A stretch of 64,000 nt of DNA from Mucilaginibacter rivuli (GTDB lineage: Bacteria; Bacteroidota; Bacteroidia; Sphingobacteriales; Sphingobacteriaceae). Every line of letters begins with the position of its first letter. Position 1 is the stretch's first letter. Under the pieces are notes generated by a model. That model was not told the DNA's origin, did not search any database, and worked only from the letters and a program-made list of their open reading frames with translations. Both the position numbers and the translations under genes were made by a program. Location: NCBI RefSeq assembly GCF_019391655.1, contig NZ_JAHXPQ010000004.1, positions 248,001-312,000 of the forward strand, written 5' to 3'. Below are positions 26,524-35,077 of this stretch, piece after piece.

Positions 26524-27144
26524 ATGGCATCCAATTATGATAATTCGGCTTCTTTTTACGATGCGTTATCAAGGCTGACATTTGGCAAGACTTTAATCAG
26601 ATCGCAGGTATACCTGTTACCGTTTATTCCCGAAAAGGCAAAAGTGTTGATAGTTGGAGGCGGCACAGGTTGGATATTAGAGGAGATTGCCAAAGTACAC
26701 CCGACAGGTTTGGATATTACTTACGTGGAAATATCGGCGAAGATGGCCGCGCTGTCACAGAAACGGAATGCAGGCAATAATTCAGTGAGCTTTGTAAATA
26801 ACCCTATTGAAGAAGTAGCATTGAGTACAGATTATGACGTGATCTTCACGCCATTTTTGTTCGATAACTTTACTGATGAAACTTTACCCGGCGTTTTCTA
26901 TCATATCCACCGATCATTAAAATCACAAGGGTTATGGCTCTGCGCCGATTTTCAGATAACAGGAAAATTGTGGCAAAAGGCCCTACTTAAATCAATGTAT
27001 TTCTTTTTCAAACTCCTTTGCGGGATAGATACTACAACATTACCAGATATCGAGGCCCAATTCACAAAACACAATTACAAAAAAAAGTCAGCGAAAACTT
27101 TCTTCGCTGACTTTATTATCTCTACGCAACACCAAAAGTCTTAA
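26524..27144 (+). CDS. Class I SAM-dependent methyltransferase
   Basis: Predicted cytoplasmic methyltransferase of 206 aa. Motif I is VLIVGGGTGWILEEIAK, the acidic ribose-binding end of strand 2 is ITYVEISAKM, and motif IV is YDVIFTPFLFDNF. A hydrophobic segment MYFFFKLLCGI near 160 may touch the membrane. It directly follows the UbiA-like gene, so a prenylated or lipid-like substrate is conceivable but is inference. Its last 20 codons contain a strong inverted repeat that appears to double as a terminator for the converging response-regulator transcript. Confidence 0.8.
   Translation: MASNYDNSASFYDALSRLTFGKTLIRSQVYLLPFIPEKAKVLIVGGGTGWILEEIAKVHPTGLDITYVEISAKMAALSQKRNAGNNSVSFVNNPIEEVALSTDYDVIFTPFLFDNFTDETLPGVFYHIHRSLKSQGLWLCADFQITGKLWQKALLKSMYFFFKLLCGIDTTTLPDIEAQFTKHNYKKKSAKTFFADFIISTQHQKS
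27078..27114 (-). terminator. Intrinsic terminator inside the 3' end of the methyltransferase gene
   Basis: Arms 27084-27095 (AAAGTCAGCGAA) and 27103-27114 pair perfectly over 12 bp around a 7-nt loop. On the minus strand the hairpin is followed by a T-run (complement of the A8 at 27079-27086), so it fits a terminator for the regulator operon, about 50 bp past its stop. It lies wholly within coding sequence of the plus-strand gene. Confidence 0.75.
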
Positions 27145-27162
27145 CTCTTTATTCTTGCATCT

Positions 27163-27852
27163 TTACTCGCTGCTAAATTTATAACCCACTCCTCTAACGG
27201 TTTGCAGGTAAAGTGGCGAGTCGGGATTGTTCTCAATCTTTTTACGCAAGCGAACAATATGCATATCCAGTGTACGGGTATTTACATCGGCATTATAGCC
27301 CCAAACCTCCATCATCAGTTCATCGCGGTTAATAACCTTGTTCTCGTTCTTTAAAAAGTATAGCAAAATGCGGTTCTCCAAAATGGTGAGCTCAATGCGT
27401 TTGCCATCCTTTAACAGCGTATGCGTGTTTGGATGGTGCTCCATATTGGCAAATTTATAAGCCTCGGGTTTCTCACTGTTCAGCGTAAACTTGATCTTAT
27501 TGTCTATCATAGCCACCAGCACATCCATATTAAATGGCTTGGTAATATAATCGGATACGCCAAACTGGTAGGCTTCTATCTTATCAATATCCTGCGCTTT
27601 GGCCGTCATCATGATCACCAGTTTATCAAAACCCTTATCGCGGATAGCGCTGCAAACTTCAGATCCTTGCTTGCCCGGAAGCATCCAATCCAACAAAACA
27701 ATATCAGGCTTTTCATCCAATATCATTTTTTCGGCATTTTCGCCATCGGCGGCTTCTAAAACTTTATAGCCTTCAAGCTCTAACCTTTCAGCAACTAAAA
27801 ACCTCAGGTTCTCGTCATCCTCAACTAAAGCGATCTTAATTTCCTTGTTCAT
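27163..27852 (-). CDS. OmpR/PhoB-type response regulator
   Basis: DNA-binding response regulator of 229 aa. The receiver domain (about 5-118) has the acidic pocket in LVEDDENLRF, the phosphoacceptor Asp in DIVLLDWMLPG, Thr in MMTAKA and Lys in DYITKPFNMDVL. A winged-helix output domain (about 130-228) includes NRDELMMEVWGYNADVNTRT and RLRKKIENNP. It starts 12 bp after the kinase gene, so the two form a pair. It resembles the RprY group of Bacteroidota. The target genes are unknown; the pseudo-peptidase at the head of the operon may be functionally tied to it. Confidence 0.93.
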   Translation of the reverse strand: MNKEIKIALVEDDENLRFLVAERLELEGYKVLEAADGENAEKMILDEKPDIVLLDWMLPGKQGSEVCSAIRDKGFDKLVIMMTAKAQDIDKIEAYQFGVSDYITKPFNMDVLVAMIDNKIKFTLNSEKPEAYKFANMEHHPNTHTLLKDGKRIELTILENRILLYFLKNENKVINRDELMMEVWGYNADVNTRTLDMHIVRLRKKIENNPDSPLYLQTVRGVGYKFSSE

Positions 27853-27864
27853 CGTCCGTTTATA

Positions 27865-29511
27865 TTAATATGGTAACACTATCTTAAATTCCGATCCCTG
27901 GTCTACTTTACTTTTCACACTAATCTCGCCGTTCATAAAATTAACCAGTTCTTTGCAAAAAGCCAAACCTAAACCAACGCTGCCATTTTGGTTATACTGG
28001 CTTTGTATACGGTAAAACTTTTTAAATACATTATCTATTTCAGCTTTAGGTATGCCTATGCCTTTATCGGCAAACAAAAAAACCACATCCTTTCTCTGGC
28101 AGTCAACATCAATATTTAATTCCTTGCGGTCGGGTGGTGAGTATTTATAAGCATTCTCTATCATGTTCTGAAAGATACTGCCTAACAACACCGGGTCCGA
28201 CTCAAAATAGCATTCGTTATGTACTTGATAGGTCAGGGTAAAATGGGGGTATTTAATTTTAAAGGTATTGATATATTTCTGAACGAAATCATCCAGCTTA
28301 ATTTCTTCTTTTTTTACCTGTATCGATTTATTTTCGAGTTGCGTGAAAGAGAGCAGCCTATTCATCAGGTTGTTAAGTTTATCGGCTTCTTCATCCAATA
28401 TCTTACCATAATGTTTTTGCTGTCGTTCGCTCAGGGCGGTTTCGGCTGTGCGCAGGTTTGAGCCTGCAATTTTTATTACACTTACGGGTGTTTTAAACTC
28501 GTGTGTAAAGTTGTTAATGAAATCGTACTGCAGTTTAAACAACTTTTGGTTAACATTTAAATTGCGAAAAATGAGCCATCCAATAAGTATTACAAACAGG
28601 TAAATAACAATTACCGCAGCCGCTATAGGTAAAAAGCGGCGTACTACCTCGTTAGTAATGAAAGATTTTGACGATTCAAAATACAGCTTATATCCCGAAA
28701 AAGCGCCGGGCAAAGCTATTTCTGTGTATAGGTTTTCGCCTTCGTCATTTTCAAGCGGATCGTAAATAATTTGTTTAATGCTAATGCGCTGATAAAGCTC
28801 AGGGCGGGTATTTTTTATCAGCAGGCGGCGTTTCTCCAAATGAAACGTCATCATATCATGCTGATAAACAGACAAAGGCGCATTACCTTTTAATGATTGT
28901 TTATAAACCTTCAACTCTTCGGGCCGCGGTATATTTATATAGCTTATTTTACCGGGCTTAACATCGTACGATGTGTTATAGGTATCCTCTGATGTATATA
29001 CTCTGCCTGTATCGGCCGAGAGGATATAGCTGTTTACCTTTGCCGACATCATTTTAAAATCGTCGTTATCCTTAGCTACGTTAACACTGTTTTTAACCGT
29101 ATCACTTTTGCCGGGTTTAAAATTATAAACACCGGTAAGCGCTATCTGTATGTTTTTATTGCTGCTGCCAATAGCTTGTTTACGGTTGCTGATAGTGAAG
29201 TGATAAAAATCAATATCTTTAACAAACCTGTAGTTACTAAACACAGAGTCGGCATATTCTGAGGCCGATTTTTTATTTAAAAATCCCTGGTAGGCATTAA
29301 TTTCGGGTATTTTTTTCTGGAACAGATCATTATATGGGCGCATGGTACGCTCAAGCACACCAATTGTGCGGGCAGAAAACTCGCTTACAACATATTTGCG
29401 TGTAAGGCCGTAGGTTATCAATAAAGCAGCAATCAATATGCCCGATATCAACACAACAAAGGCGATGATCAGTAACAGATTTTTGCGGTATAGCTGTTTT
29501 TGCTTGGTCAT
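27865..29511 (-). CDS. Membrane sensor histidine kinase
   Basis: Histidine kinase of 548 aa, paired with the downstream regulator. A first helix at about 13-35 and a second at about 291-313 frame a periplasmic sensor region of some 255 residues with no recognised domain. The H-box is NFTHEFKTPVSVIK, the N-box MIENAYKYSPP, the G1 box FADKGIGIPKAEI and the G2 box VGLGLAFCKELV. No HAMP domain is evident; the second helix runs quickly into the dimerisation region. Its start lies 13 bp after the S9-like gene, which encodes a lipoprotein that could sit against the sensor domain. Confidence 0.93.
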   Translation of the reverse strand: MTKQKQLYRKNLLLIIAFVVLISGILIAALLITYGLTRKYVVSEFSARTIGVLERTMRPYNDLFQKKIPEINAYQGFLNKKSASEYADSVFSNYRFVKDIDFYHFTISNRKQAIGSSNKNIQIALTGVYNFKPGKSDTVKNSVNVAKDNDDFKMMSAKVNSYILSADTGRVYTSEDTYNTSYDVKPGKISYINIPRPEELKVYKQSLKGNAPLSVYQHDMMTFHLEKRRLLIKNTRPELYQRISIKQIIYDPLENDEGENLYTEIALPGAFSGYKLYFESSKSFITNEVVRRFLPIAAAVIVIYLFVILIGWLIFRNLNVNQKLFKLQYDFINNFTHEFKTPVSVIKIAGSNLRTAETALSERQQKHYGKILDEEADKLNNLMNRLLSFTQLENKSIQVKKEEIKLDDFVQKYINTFKIKYPHFTLTYQVHNECYFESDPVLLGSIFQNMIENAYKYSPPDRKELNIDVDCQRKDVVFLFADKGIGIPKAEIDNVFKKFYRIQSQYNQNGSVGLGLAFCKELVNFMNGEISVKSKVDQGSEFKIVLPY

Positions 29512-29524
29512 TAAAGCAAGTACC

Positions 29525-31426
29525 TCACTTTTTGCCCAGGTTTAATTCAAGAAACTTTTCGAGCTGTACATACATATTTAACCTGTTGCCGCCCGGCGCA
29601 TCTTTTGGTTTTTTTTCTTTATCCTTATTTTCTTTAGCAACATAGGTTACAGGTGTGCCATTTTTCTTTACCTCACTTGCAAAACGTATTAATTCGGGGT
29701 TACCCGCATCCGGGTCTCGCCCTCCCTGAAATATCATTAAAGGAGCTTTTATCTTAGCTGCATTAAATACCGGCGATATTGCCCTGAAACGATCTGCATC
29801 GGTTTCGGGGCTGCCTACCATCTCATAAAGCATGCTCAGCTTGGGTTTTAAAAAGGGCTGTACATCTTTAAAAAAGGTGAAAAAATTTATCAGCGGCCCC
29901 TGAACAGCTACACAATTGTATAAGCCCGGATGAAACGAAACACCATATAAAGCCGAAAAGCCACCAAAACCGGTGCCAAAAATGGCTATTTTTTTAGGGT
30001 TAGCTATTTTTTGATTAATCAGCCAGTTAACGCCATCGGTAATATCCTGTTGCATTTTGCCACCCATTTGCTGAAAGCCCGCACTGTAAAATGCCTTGCC
30101 ATACCCTGTTGAGCCACGGTAATTTACCTGGAAAACAGCGTAACCACGATTAGCTAAAAACTGAACCTCATCGTTATATCCCCAATTGTTGCGTTTCCAA
30201 AAATCGCTGTGCGGTATAACTACTACCGGCAAATTTTGGGGCGATGAAACTTTTGGAAGCGTAAGGTAACCGTTTATTAAGGTACCATCACCTGCTTTAA
30301 ACTGTATCGGCTTCATTTCGCAGAGGTCGCCCTGGTTTATTCCCGGGTTCATATCAGCAAGTTTAACCAGCTTTTTTGTAGCCATACTATAAAGATAGGT
30401 AGAGCCGGGGTTACGGTCGTTCGATGTATTGATCAGAAAATGCTTCTCGCTGGTATCACGGTCAAAAATCCTGATCTCGTTCCCAGGTAACTGTTTTTCA
30501 AGATCGGTATAAATAGCTTTTATACTATCGTTTAAAATATGCCTACGTGGCTTAGCTTCCTGCCAGGCCACCATCTCAAGCCGGTGTTTACTTTTAGAGT
30601 ATGCTACCTCATCAATATCAGCCTTATCGCTGCTATAAACTACTCTTTCTTCTTTCCCGTTTTCGGCGTTGATTTCTACCAGGGCTATTTTATCGCGGTT
30701 TACATTTGAGCGTGCGTAGAAATAGTTTTTAGTTCCGGTAAAAGCAATGGGTTCAACCTGGTTCTTAAAGTTATTACGCAAAATGGGCTTAAAAGCGCTG
30801 TTTTCATTTTCGCGGTACAATATGGTTTCATTTACTCCATCAGATGCCTTTTCGAGCCGGATAACACCATCTACATCAGTATAATACTGCGTAATGTTAC
30901 CGGGGTTTTGCAAATACATTTTGAGTTCGCCACTTTTTGTATTGATCCGGTAAATATCAAATATGGTAGAGTCGCGCAGGTTCATTGAAAAGGTAAGCAC
31001 ATCAGGGTGCTTCATGCTGCGGTTTAAAACACGCCAGTTTACACGGCCTATTGATAGCAGGGTACGTTTTTCCATTGTAGCCGCATCAATAGCAAATAAC
31101 TGAAAGGTACTTTTCTTCCTGTCGTATTTTGGAACGATGACATGGTTATCATACGTCCAGAAGTGATCGCGGATACCGCCATCAGAAAAAAGCACATCGG
31201 GTTTTTTGGTACTATCCTCAAGGCTTTGCAAATAAATAGTTTGCATTGACTTGTCCTTGTTTTTTTTAAGGTACGATATGTACTTGCCATCCGGCGAAAT
31301 ATGGAACCCGCTAACCTGCGAATCAAAAAAAGCTTTGACAGGAATAAGTTGTGCTTGTTTTTTATTGCACGACAGCACTAAAACAAGAACAAATACAAAT
31401 AAAAGTTTTTTCAGCCAGTTTATCAT
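29525..31426 (-). CDS. S9 prolyl-oligopeptidase-like lipoprotein without catalytic Ser and His
   Basis: Lipoprotein of 633 aa with a lipobox VLVLSC (Cys20). An N-terminal beta-propeller (about 35-370, beginning SGFHISPDGKYISYL) and a C-terminal alpha/beta-hydrolase domain (about 385-630) match family S9. RGYAVFQVNYRGSTGYGKAF is a clear S9 landmark. However, the nucleophile elbow, normally GxSxGG, is GTGFGG with Gly486 replacing Ser. The oxyanion segment, usually HGGP, reads HSDF. No histidine occurs after the acidic site GGRDPD, so the catalytic His is missing. It is therefore predicted to be a non-peptidase binding or sensing protein. It heads an operon with the kinase and regulator. Confidence 0.85.
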   Translation of the reverse strand: MINWLKKLLFVFVLVLVLSCNKKQAQLIPVKAFFDSQVSGFHISPDGKYISYLKKNKDKSMQTIYLQSLEDSTKKPDVLFSDGGIRDHFWTYDNHVIVPKYDRKKSTFQLFAIDAATMEKRTLLSIGRVNWRVLNRSMKHPDVLTFSMNLRDSTIFDIYRINTKSGELKMYLQNPGNITQYYTDVDGVIRLEKASDGVNETILYRENENSAFKPILRNNFKNQVEPIAFTGTKNYFYARSNVNRDKIALVEINAENGKEERVVYSSDKADIDEVAYSKSKHRLEMVAWQEAKPRRHILNDSIKAIYTDLEKQLPGNEIRIFDRDTSEKHFLINTSNDRNPGSTYLYSMATKKLVKLADMNPGINQGDLCEMKPIQFKAGDGTLINGYLTLPKVSSPQNLPVVVIPHSDFWKRNNWGYNDEVQFLANRGYAVFQVNYRGSTGYGKAFYSAGFQQMGGKMQQDITDGVNWLINQKIANPKKIAIFGTGFGGFSALYGVSFHPGLYNCVAVQGPLINFFTFFKDVQPFLKPKLSMLYEMVGSPETDADRFRAISPVFNAAKIKAPLMIFQGGRDPDAGNPELIRFASEVKKNGTPVTYVAKENKDKEKKPKDAPGGNRLNMYVQLEKFLELNLGKK

Positions 31427-31570
31427 TTGCTATCAGCACCCCCCAATTTTCATAGATTAGGTCAAGGTATAAAATCGGAATTAATTTAAACTAATGTCAC
31501 TATAATTTTACCCGGTATAAATTAATGAATTATACTAATACAAGCATACAAATAAATAGCATTAAATACT

Positions 31571-31578
31571 TATTTTTG
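31571..31578 (+). promoter_or_regulatory. Candidate -7 box of the TPR gene (TATTTTTG)
   Basis: Exact TANNTTTG match ending 3 nt before the ATG at 31582. No TTG at the usual -33 spacing. It supports 31582 as the start and suggests a leaderless mRNA. Confidence 0.35.
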
Positions 31579-31581
31579 AAT

Positions 31582-33387
31582 ATGAAGAGGGTTTTTGTTT
31601 TAATTGCATTATTGATCTGCGTGTTAGGTGCAAGTGCCCAAACCGAAGATCTCCAATTAGCCCAGCAATTTACTACCAATGGAGAGCTGCAAAAAGCTTC
31701 GGACATTTATCTGAAACTATACAAGCAAAACAACGAAGCCTTTTACAGTTTTTATTTAAGAAGCCTGCTGAGCCTTAAAAAGTTTGATGAAGCCGAGAGC
31801 ATCACCAAAAAAATGGTTAAGCAGCACCCGAAAGATTATCAATATCCTATAAATCTGGCCCGTGTTTACCATGAGCGGGGTAACCAGGATAAGGCAGAAA
31901 GTATTTATAACGATCTGCTCAAAAACCTCCCTGCCGACCAGGGAGAAATAAGCAGCATAGCAACGCAGTTTTACCAATCGGAAAACCTTGACCAGGCCAT
32001 AAAGGTTTTTGAGCAGGGCCGCAAGGTATTACATAACGAGCAAGTGTTTAGCTCGGAGTTGATTAGCTTATACCGCTATAAGCACGATAAGGTAAGCATG
32101 GTTAATGAATATGTTAACTTATTGCAAACCAACCCGGAATATATTTTCCAGGCAAAATCTGCCTTATCAACAACATTTGAGAACGGGCGCGATTATGATA
32201 TGCTGAAAACTGCCTTGCTGAAAATAATGCAACAGAAGCCCCAATTAACCATATTTGCCGATTTGCTTACCTGGCAGTTTTTACAGCAAAAACAGTTTGA
32301 TATGGCCATGAACCAGGCCTTGGCATTAAGCCGCAGGCTGAATGATGGCGGCAACAGCATTTACGAACTTTGCCAAACCTTAACAGCTAACCAGGCTTAT
32401 GATGAAGCTATACGCGGCTATGAATACATTATAAGTAAAGGTACAGCGCAAGATCTGTACATTCCGGCTAAGATCGAGATGATCAATACAAAAAACCTGA
32501 AGATCACATCGGGAAAATATGCACAGCCTGATCTGCTCGACCTGGAAAAAAACTACCTGGACCTGCTTACCGAATTTGGCCGCACAACCAATACTGCATT
32601 TGCCATGCAAAAGCTGGCAAAATTACAAGCATTTAAACTGCATAAAACTTTAGATGCACAGAAACTACTGGAGCAAACCGTTAATATTGCCGGCCTACGC
32701 CCTAATTTATTGGCGGATTGTAAACTTGACTTAGGAGACGTTTACCTGCTGAATGGCAAACCTTGGGAAGCTACCCTAATTTATAGCCAGGTTGAAAAGG
32801 ATTTCCCGGGAACAAATATTGGCCAGGATGCCACTTACCGTAATGCAAAGCTGGCTTATTATACCGGCGATTTTGTTTGGGCAAAAGGCCAGTTGGATGT
32901 GTTAAAAGCCGCTACATCACAACTGATTGCTAATGATGCCCTGAACCTTTCGTTATTGATAAGTGACCATACCGCTTTTGACAGTACAGGCAACGCGCTT
33001 AAAATGTATGCCCGTGCCGACCTGATGATATTTAAAGAAGACCCTGATAAAGCCGTTATTACATTAGACAGCATTGATAAAGCATTCCCGCAAAATACAT
33101 TGACCAATGATATTTTAATGGCCAAAGCCCGTATACTGATACAAAAAAATGATTATACCGGGGCAGCTATCGCCTTAAAAAAAATAGCAGAAGAGCACAA
33201 AACCGACCTTTGGGCCGATGACGCTGTTTTTATGTTGGGTGATATTTATGAGAAACACCTGGATGATAAAAAACAGGCCCAGGCATATTACCAGAAAATA
33301 ATTACCGATTATGCATCGAGCCTATGGTTAAACGAAGCGCGTAAGCGTTTCAGAACTTTAAGGGGCGATCTGCCCCCGGCTTCATAA
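31582..33387 (+). CDS. Exported tetratricopeptide-repeat protein
   Basis: Periplasmic TPR scaffold of 601 aa. ATG at 31582 gives a standard signal peptide (MKRVFVLIALLICVLGASAQ); a start 19 codons upstream would put polar residues before it. TPR-like helix pairs run through the whole protein, for example QFTTNGELQKASDIYLKLYK, YPINLARVYHERGNQDKAES, LGDVYLLNGKPWEATLIYSQ and AVFMLGDIYEKHLDDKKQAQ. There is no catalytic domain. It is followed by DUF4286 at 19 bp. Partner proteins unknown; TPR proteins like this often serve envelope complex assembly. Confidence 0.87.
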   Translation: MKRVFVLIALLICVLGASAQTEDLQLAQQFTTNGELQKASDIYLKLYKQNNEAFYSFYLRSLLSLKKFDEAESITKKMVKQHPKDYQYPINLARVYHERGNQDKAESIYNDLLKNLPADQGEISSIATQFYQSENLDQAIKVFEQGRKVLHNEQVFSSELISLYRYKHDKVSMVNEYVNLLQTNPEYIFQAKSALSTTFENGRDYDMLKTALLKIMQQKPQLTIFADLLTWQFLQQKQFDMAMNQALALSRRLNDGGNSIYELCQTLTANQAYDEAIRGYEYIISKGTAQDLYIPAKIEMINTKNLKITSGKYAQPDLLDLEKNYLDLLTEFGRTTNTAFAMQKLAKLQAFKLHKTLDAQKLLEQTVNIAGLRPNLLADCKLDLGDVYLLNGKPWEATLIYSQVEKDFPGTNIGQDATYRNAKLAYYTGDFVWAKGQLDVLKAATSQLIANDALNLSLLISDHTAFDSTGNALKMYARADLMIFKEDPDKAVITLDSIDKAFPQNTLTNDILMAKARILIQKNDYTGAAIALKKIAEEHKTDLWADDAVFMLGDIYEKHLDDKKQAQAYYQKIITDYASSLWLNEARKRFRTLRGDLPPAS

Positions 33388-33394
33388 TTATTGG

Positions 33395-33402
33395 TACTTT
33401 TG
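33395..33402 (+). promoter_or_regulatory. Candidate -7 box of the DUF4286 gene (TACTTTTG)
   Basis: Exact TANNTTTG match in the 19-bp gap after the TPR gene, followed by CCGC and the ATG at 33407; the same CCGC-ATG follows the hemW box. No -33 TTG at the right spacing. It may give DUF4286-rfbC their own leaderless transcript. Confidence 0.35.
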
Positions 33403-33406
33403 CCGC

Positions 33407-33709
33407 ATGATCATTTTAAACGAAACCATCATCATTGATGAAACCATAAACGCTGAATGGTTAAACTGGATGAAAACGGTGCATATCCCCGCCGTAATGG
33501 CCACCGGGCATTTTAACTCTTATAAAATACTGACGGTTTTAAGTTCGCCCAACGAGGGGATAACTTATTGTGTGCAGTATACAGCAGACGGCATTGACCA
33601 ATATAATGCTTATAACGAAAAGCATTCAACCAACCTAAAAAACAAACATTTCAAACAGTTTGAAAACAAATTTGTACAGTTTGAAAGCATTATGCAACTT
33701 ATAGACTAA
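33407..33709 (+). CDS. DUF4286 family protein
   Basis: Small cytoplasmic protein of 100 aa, predicted ferredoxin-like alpha/beta fold. The start MIILNETIIIDETINAEW and the HIPAVMATGHFNSYKIL block are characteristic of DUF4286, a Bacteroidota family without known function. No signal peptide, membrane segment or catalytic motif. rfbC begins one base after its stop, so the two are almost certainly on one mRNA. Confidence 0.82.
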   Translation: MIILNETIIIDETINAEWLNWMKTVHIPAVMATGHFNSYKILTVLSSPNEGITYCVQYTADGIDQYNAYNEKHSTNLKNKHFKQFENKFVQFESIMQLID

Positions 33710-33710
33710 T

Positions 33711-34259
33711 ATGAAAGTAACTACTACCCCAATTGAAGGATTATTATTGATAGAACCACGTATTTTTAACGATGACCGCGGCTATTTTTACGAAAGCTAC
33801 AACGAGAAAAAGTATCGTGATGCAGGCATTGATGTTACTTTTGTGCAGGATAACATGTCGTGCTCATCAAAAGGCACCATGAGGGGTTTACATGCCCAGG
33901 CGCCACCATTTGGCCAGGGTAAGTTGGTAAGGGTAACACAAGGCAGCGTAATTGATGTGGCGGTTGATATCCGTAAAGCATCACCTACTTATGGACAGCA
34001 CTTTGCTGTTGAACTTAGCGCCGCAAACCACTTACAGTTTTGGATACCCGAAGGCTTTTTACACGGCTTTTTTACATTAGAAGACGATACCGTTTTCGCT
34101 TATAAAGTGACCAACTTTTATGATAAGGATTCAGAAATAGGGGTTAAGATCACCGATGAGTCGCTTGGTTTTAAATGGCCCGATTTTGCTAAAGACATTA
34201 TCTTATCGCCAAAAGACGAAGTGCTGCCTGATTTTAAATCATTCGTTAGCCCTTACTAA
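33711..34259 (+). CDS. rfbC: dTDP-4-dehydrorhamnose 3,5-epimerase
   Basis: Third enzyme of dTDP-L-rhamnose synthesis (RmlC), a cupin-fold epimerase acting on dTDP-4-keto-6-deoxyglucose. At 182 aa it has the usual length. The catalytic His61 lies in TMRGLHAQ, the conserved VIDVAVDIRKASPTYGQ follows, and LQFWIPEGFLHGFFTLED and AYKVTNFYD contain the substrate-site residues including the tyrosine. The other rml genes are not here. Its stop codon overlaps that of the converging phosphoesterase gene. Confidence 0.93.
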   Translation: MKVTTTPIEGLLLIEPRIFNDDRGYFYESYNEKKYRDAGIDVTFVQDNMSCSSKGTMRGLHAQAPPFGQGKLVRVTQGSVIDVAVDIRKASPTYGQHFAVELSAANHLQFWIPEGFLHGFFTLEDDTVFAYKVTNFYDKDSEIGVKITDESLGFKWPDFAKDIILSPKDEVLPDFKSFVSPY

Positions 34260-35017
34260 TTAACTCGCAAATCTTTCGGCATACGCCCCTTTAACAGGAA
34301 TTGCGCCCAATTATCATTGCCGTTACGTTTGGCTGTGGCTGATGCTGCTTCCCAATCGTAACTGCAATGTATTTGCTCAATATTAATATTATCCCCATCT
34401 GCATGTACAATAGCGTATTTAGCATGCGGCGTATTTGATTCCATAGCAAAGCGGTATTCGCCTTTACCTAAATATGCAGGCAAGCCTACACTGCCCGGGT
34501 TTAAAATAATTTTCCCGTTCGACAGGTAGATCACCCGGTTTACATGCGAGTGGCCACACAGGATAACGCGTTCTTTGATGCCGCTTACTTTACTTACCAA
34601 ATCTTCATCATTATAAACAAATACGCCGTGTTCAGTCACTTTCTCCAAAAGGTATTCGTTGTCGCTTTCGGGTGTGCCGTGGCAAACAAAAAGTAGCCCG
34701 TCAACGCTAATGGTTTTCGGCAGGTGTTTAAGCCAGTTTATCGTTTCAGCAGACAGCTCTGCCTTAACCCGTTCCATGTTTTCCTTTTGGTATGGCGTAT
34801 TTAAACTTTCCAATATCTCACGATCAGTATTGCCACTGATACATTGCATAGGTATTTGGCGTATTAATACTGAAGTCTCTTCGGCTTCAAGAGCACCAAA
34901 ACAGTGATCACCCAAATTGATAATGGTTTCAATACCCCTTGACCGAATATCGTTTAGCACTGCTTTTAACGCACGGAGATTACCATGTATATCCGAAATA
35001 ATGGCGTAGCTTTTCAT
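34256..35017 (-). CDS. YfcE-like metallophosphoesterase
   Basis: Cytoplasmic calcineurin-like phosphodiesterase of 253 aa. Metal-binding motifs are complete: ISDIHGNLRAL, INLGDHCFG, ISGNTDREI, FVCHGTPES and ILCGHSHVNR, followed by LNPGSVGLP, a trio typical of the YfcE/MJ0936 group. These enzymes hydrolyse phosphodiesters or cyclic nucleotides; the physiological substrate is not known. It converges on rfbC with overlapping stops (34256-34259). The terminator of the OmpA gene lies just before its start. Confidence 0.88.
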   Translation of the reverse strand: MKSYAIISDIHGNLRALKAVLNDIRSRGIETIINLGDHCFGALEAEETSVLIRQIPMQCISGNTDREILESLNTPYQKENMERVKAELSAETINWLKHLPKTISVDGLLFVCHGTPESDNEYLLEKVTEHGVFVYNDEDLVSKVSGIKERVILCGHSHVNRVIYLSNGKIILNPGSVGLPAYLGKGEYRFAMESNTPHAKYAIVHADGDNINIEQIHCSYDWEAASATAKRNGNDNWAQFLLKGRMPKDLRVN

Positions 35018-35037
35018 CCCAATTAAATTTAAGAGAC

Positions 35038-35072
35038 AACAAAAAAGCTCCTGTTTTGTGCAGGAGCTTTTT
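35038..35072 (-). terminator. Intrinsic terminator closing the act-cox-OmpA gene set
   Basis: AAAAAGCTCCTG (35042-35053) pairs with CAGGAGCTTTTT (35061-35072) around a 7-nt loop. On the minus strand the hairpin ends in T6, fitting termination of transcripts from the OmpA lipoprotein gene, whose stop is at 35078. Confidence 0.9.
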
Positions 35073-35077
35073 AGATT

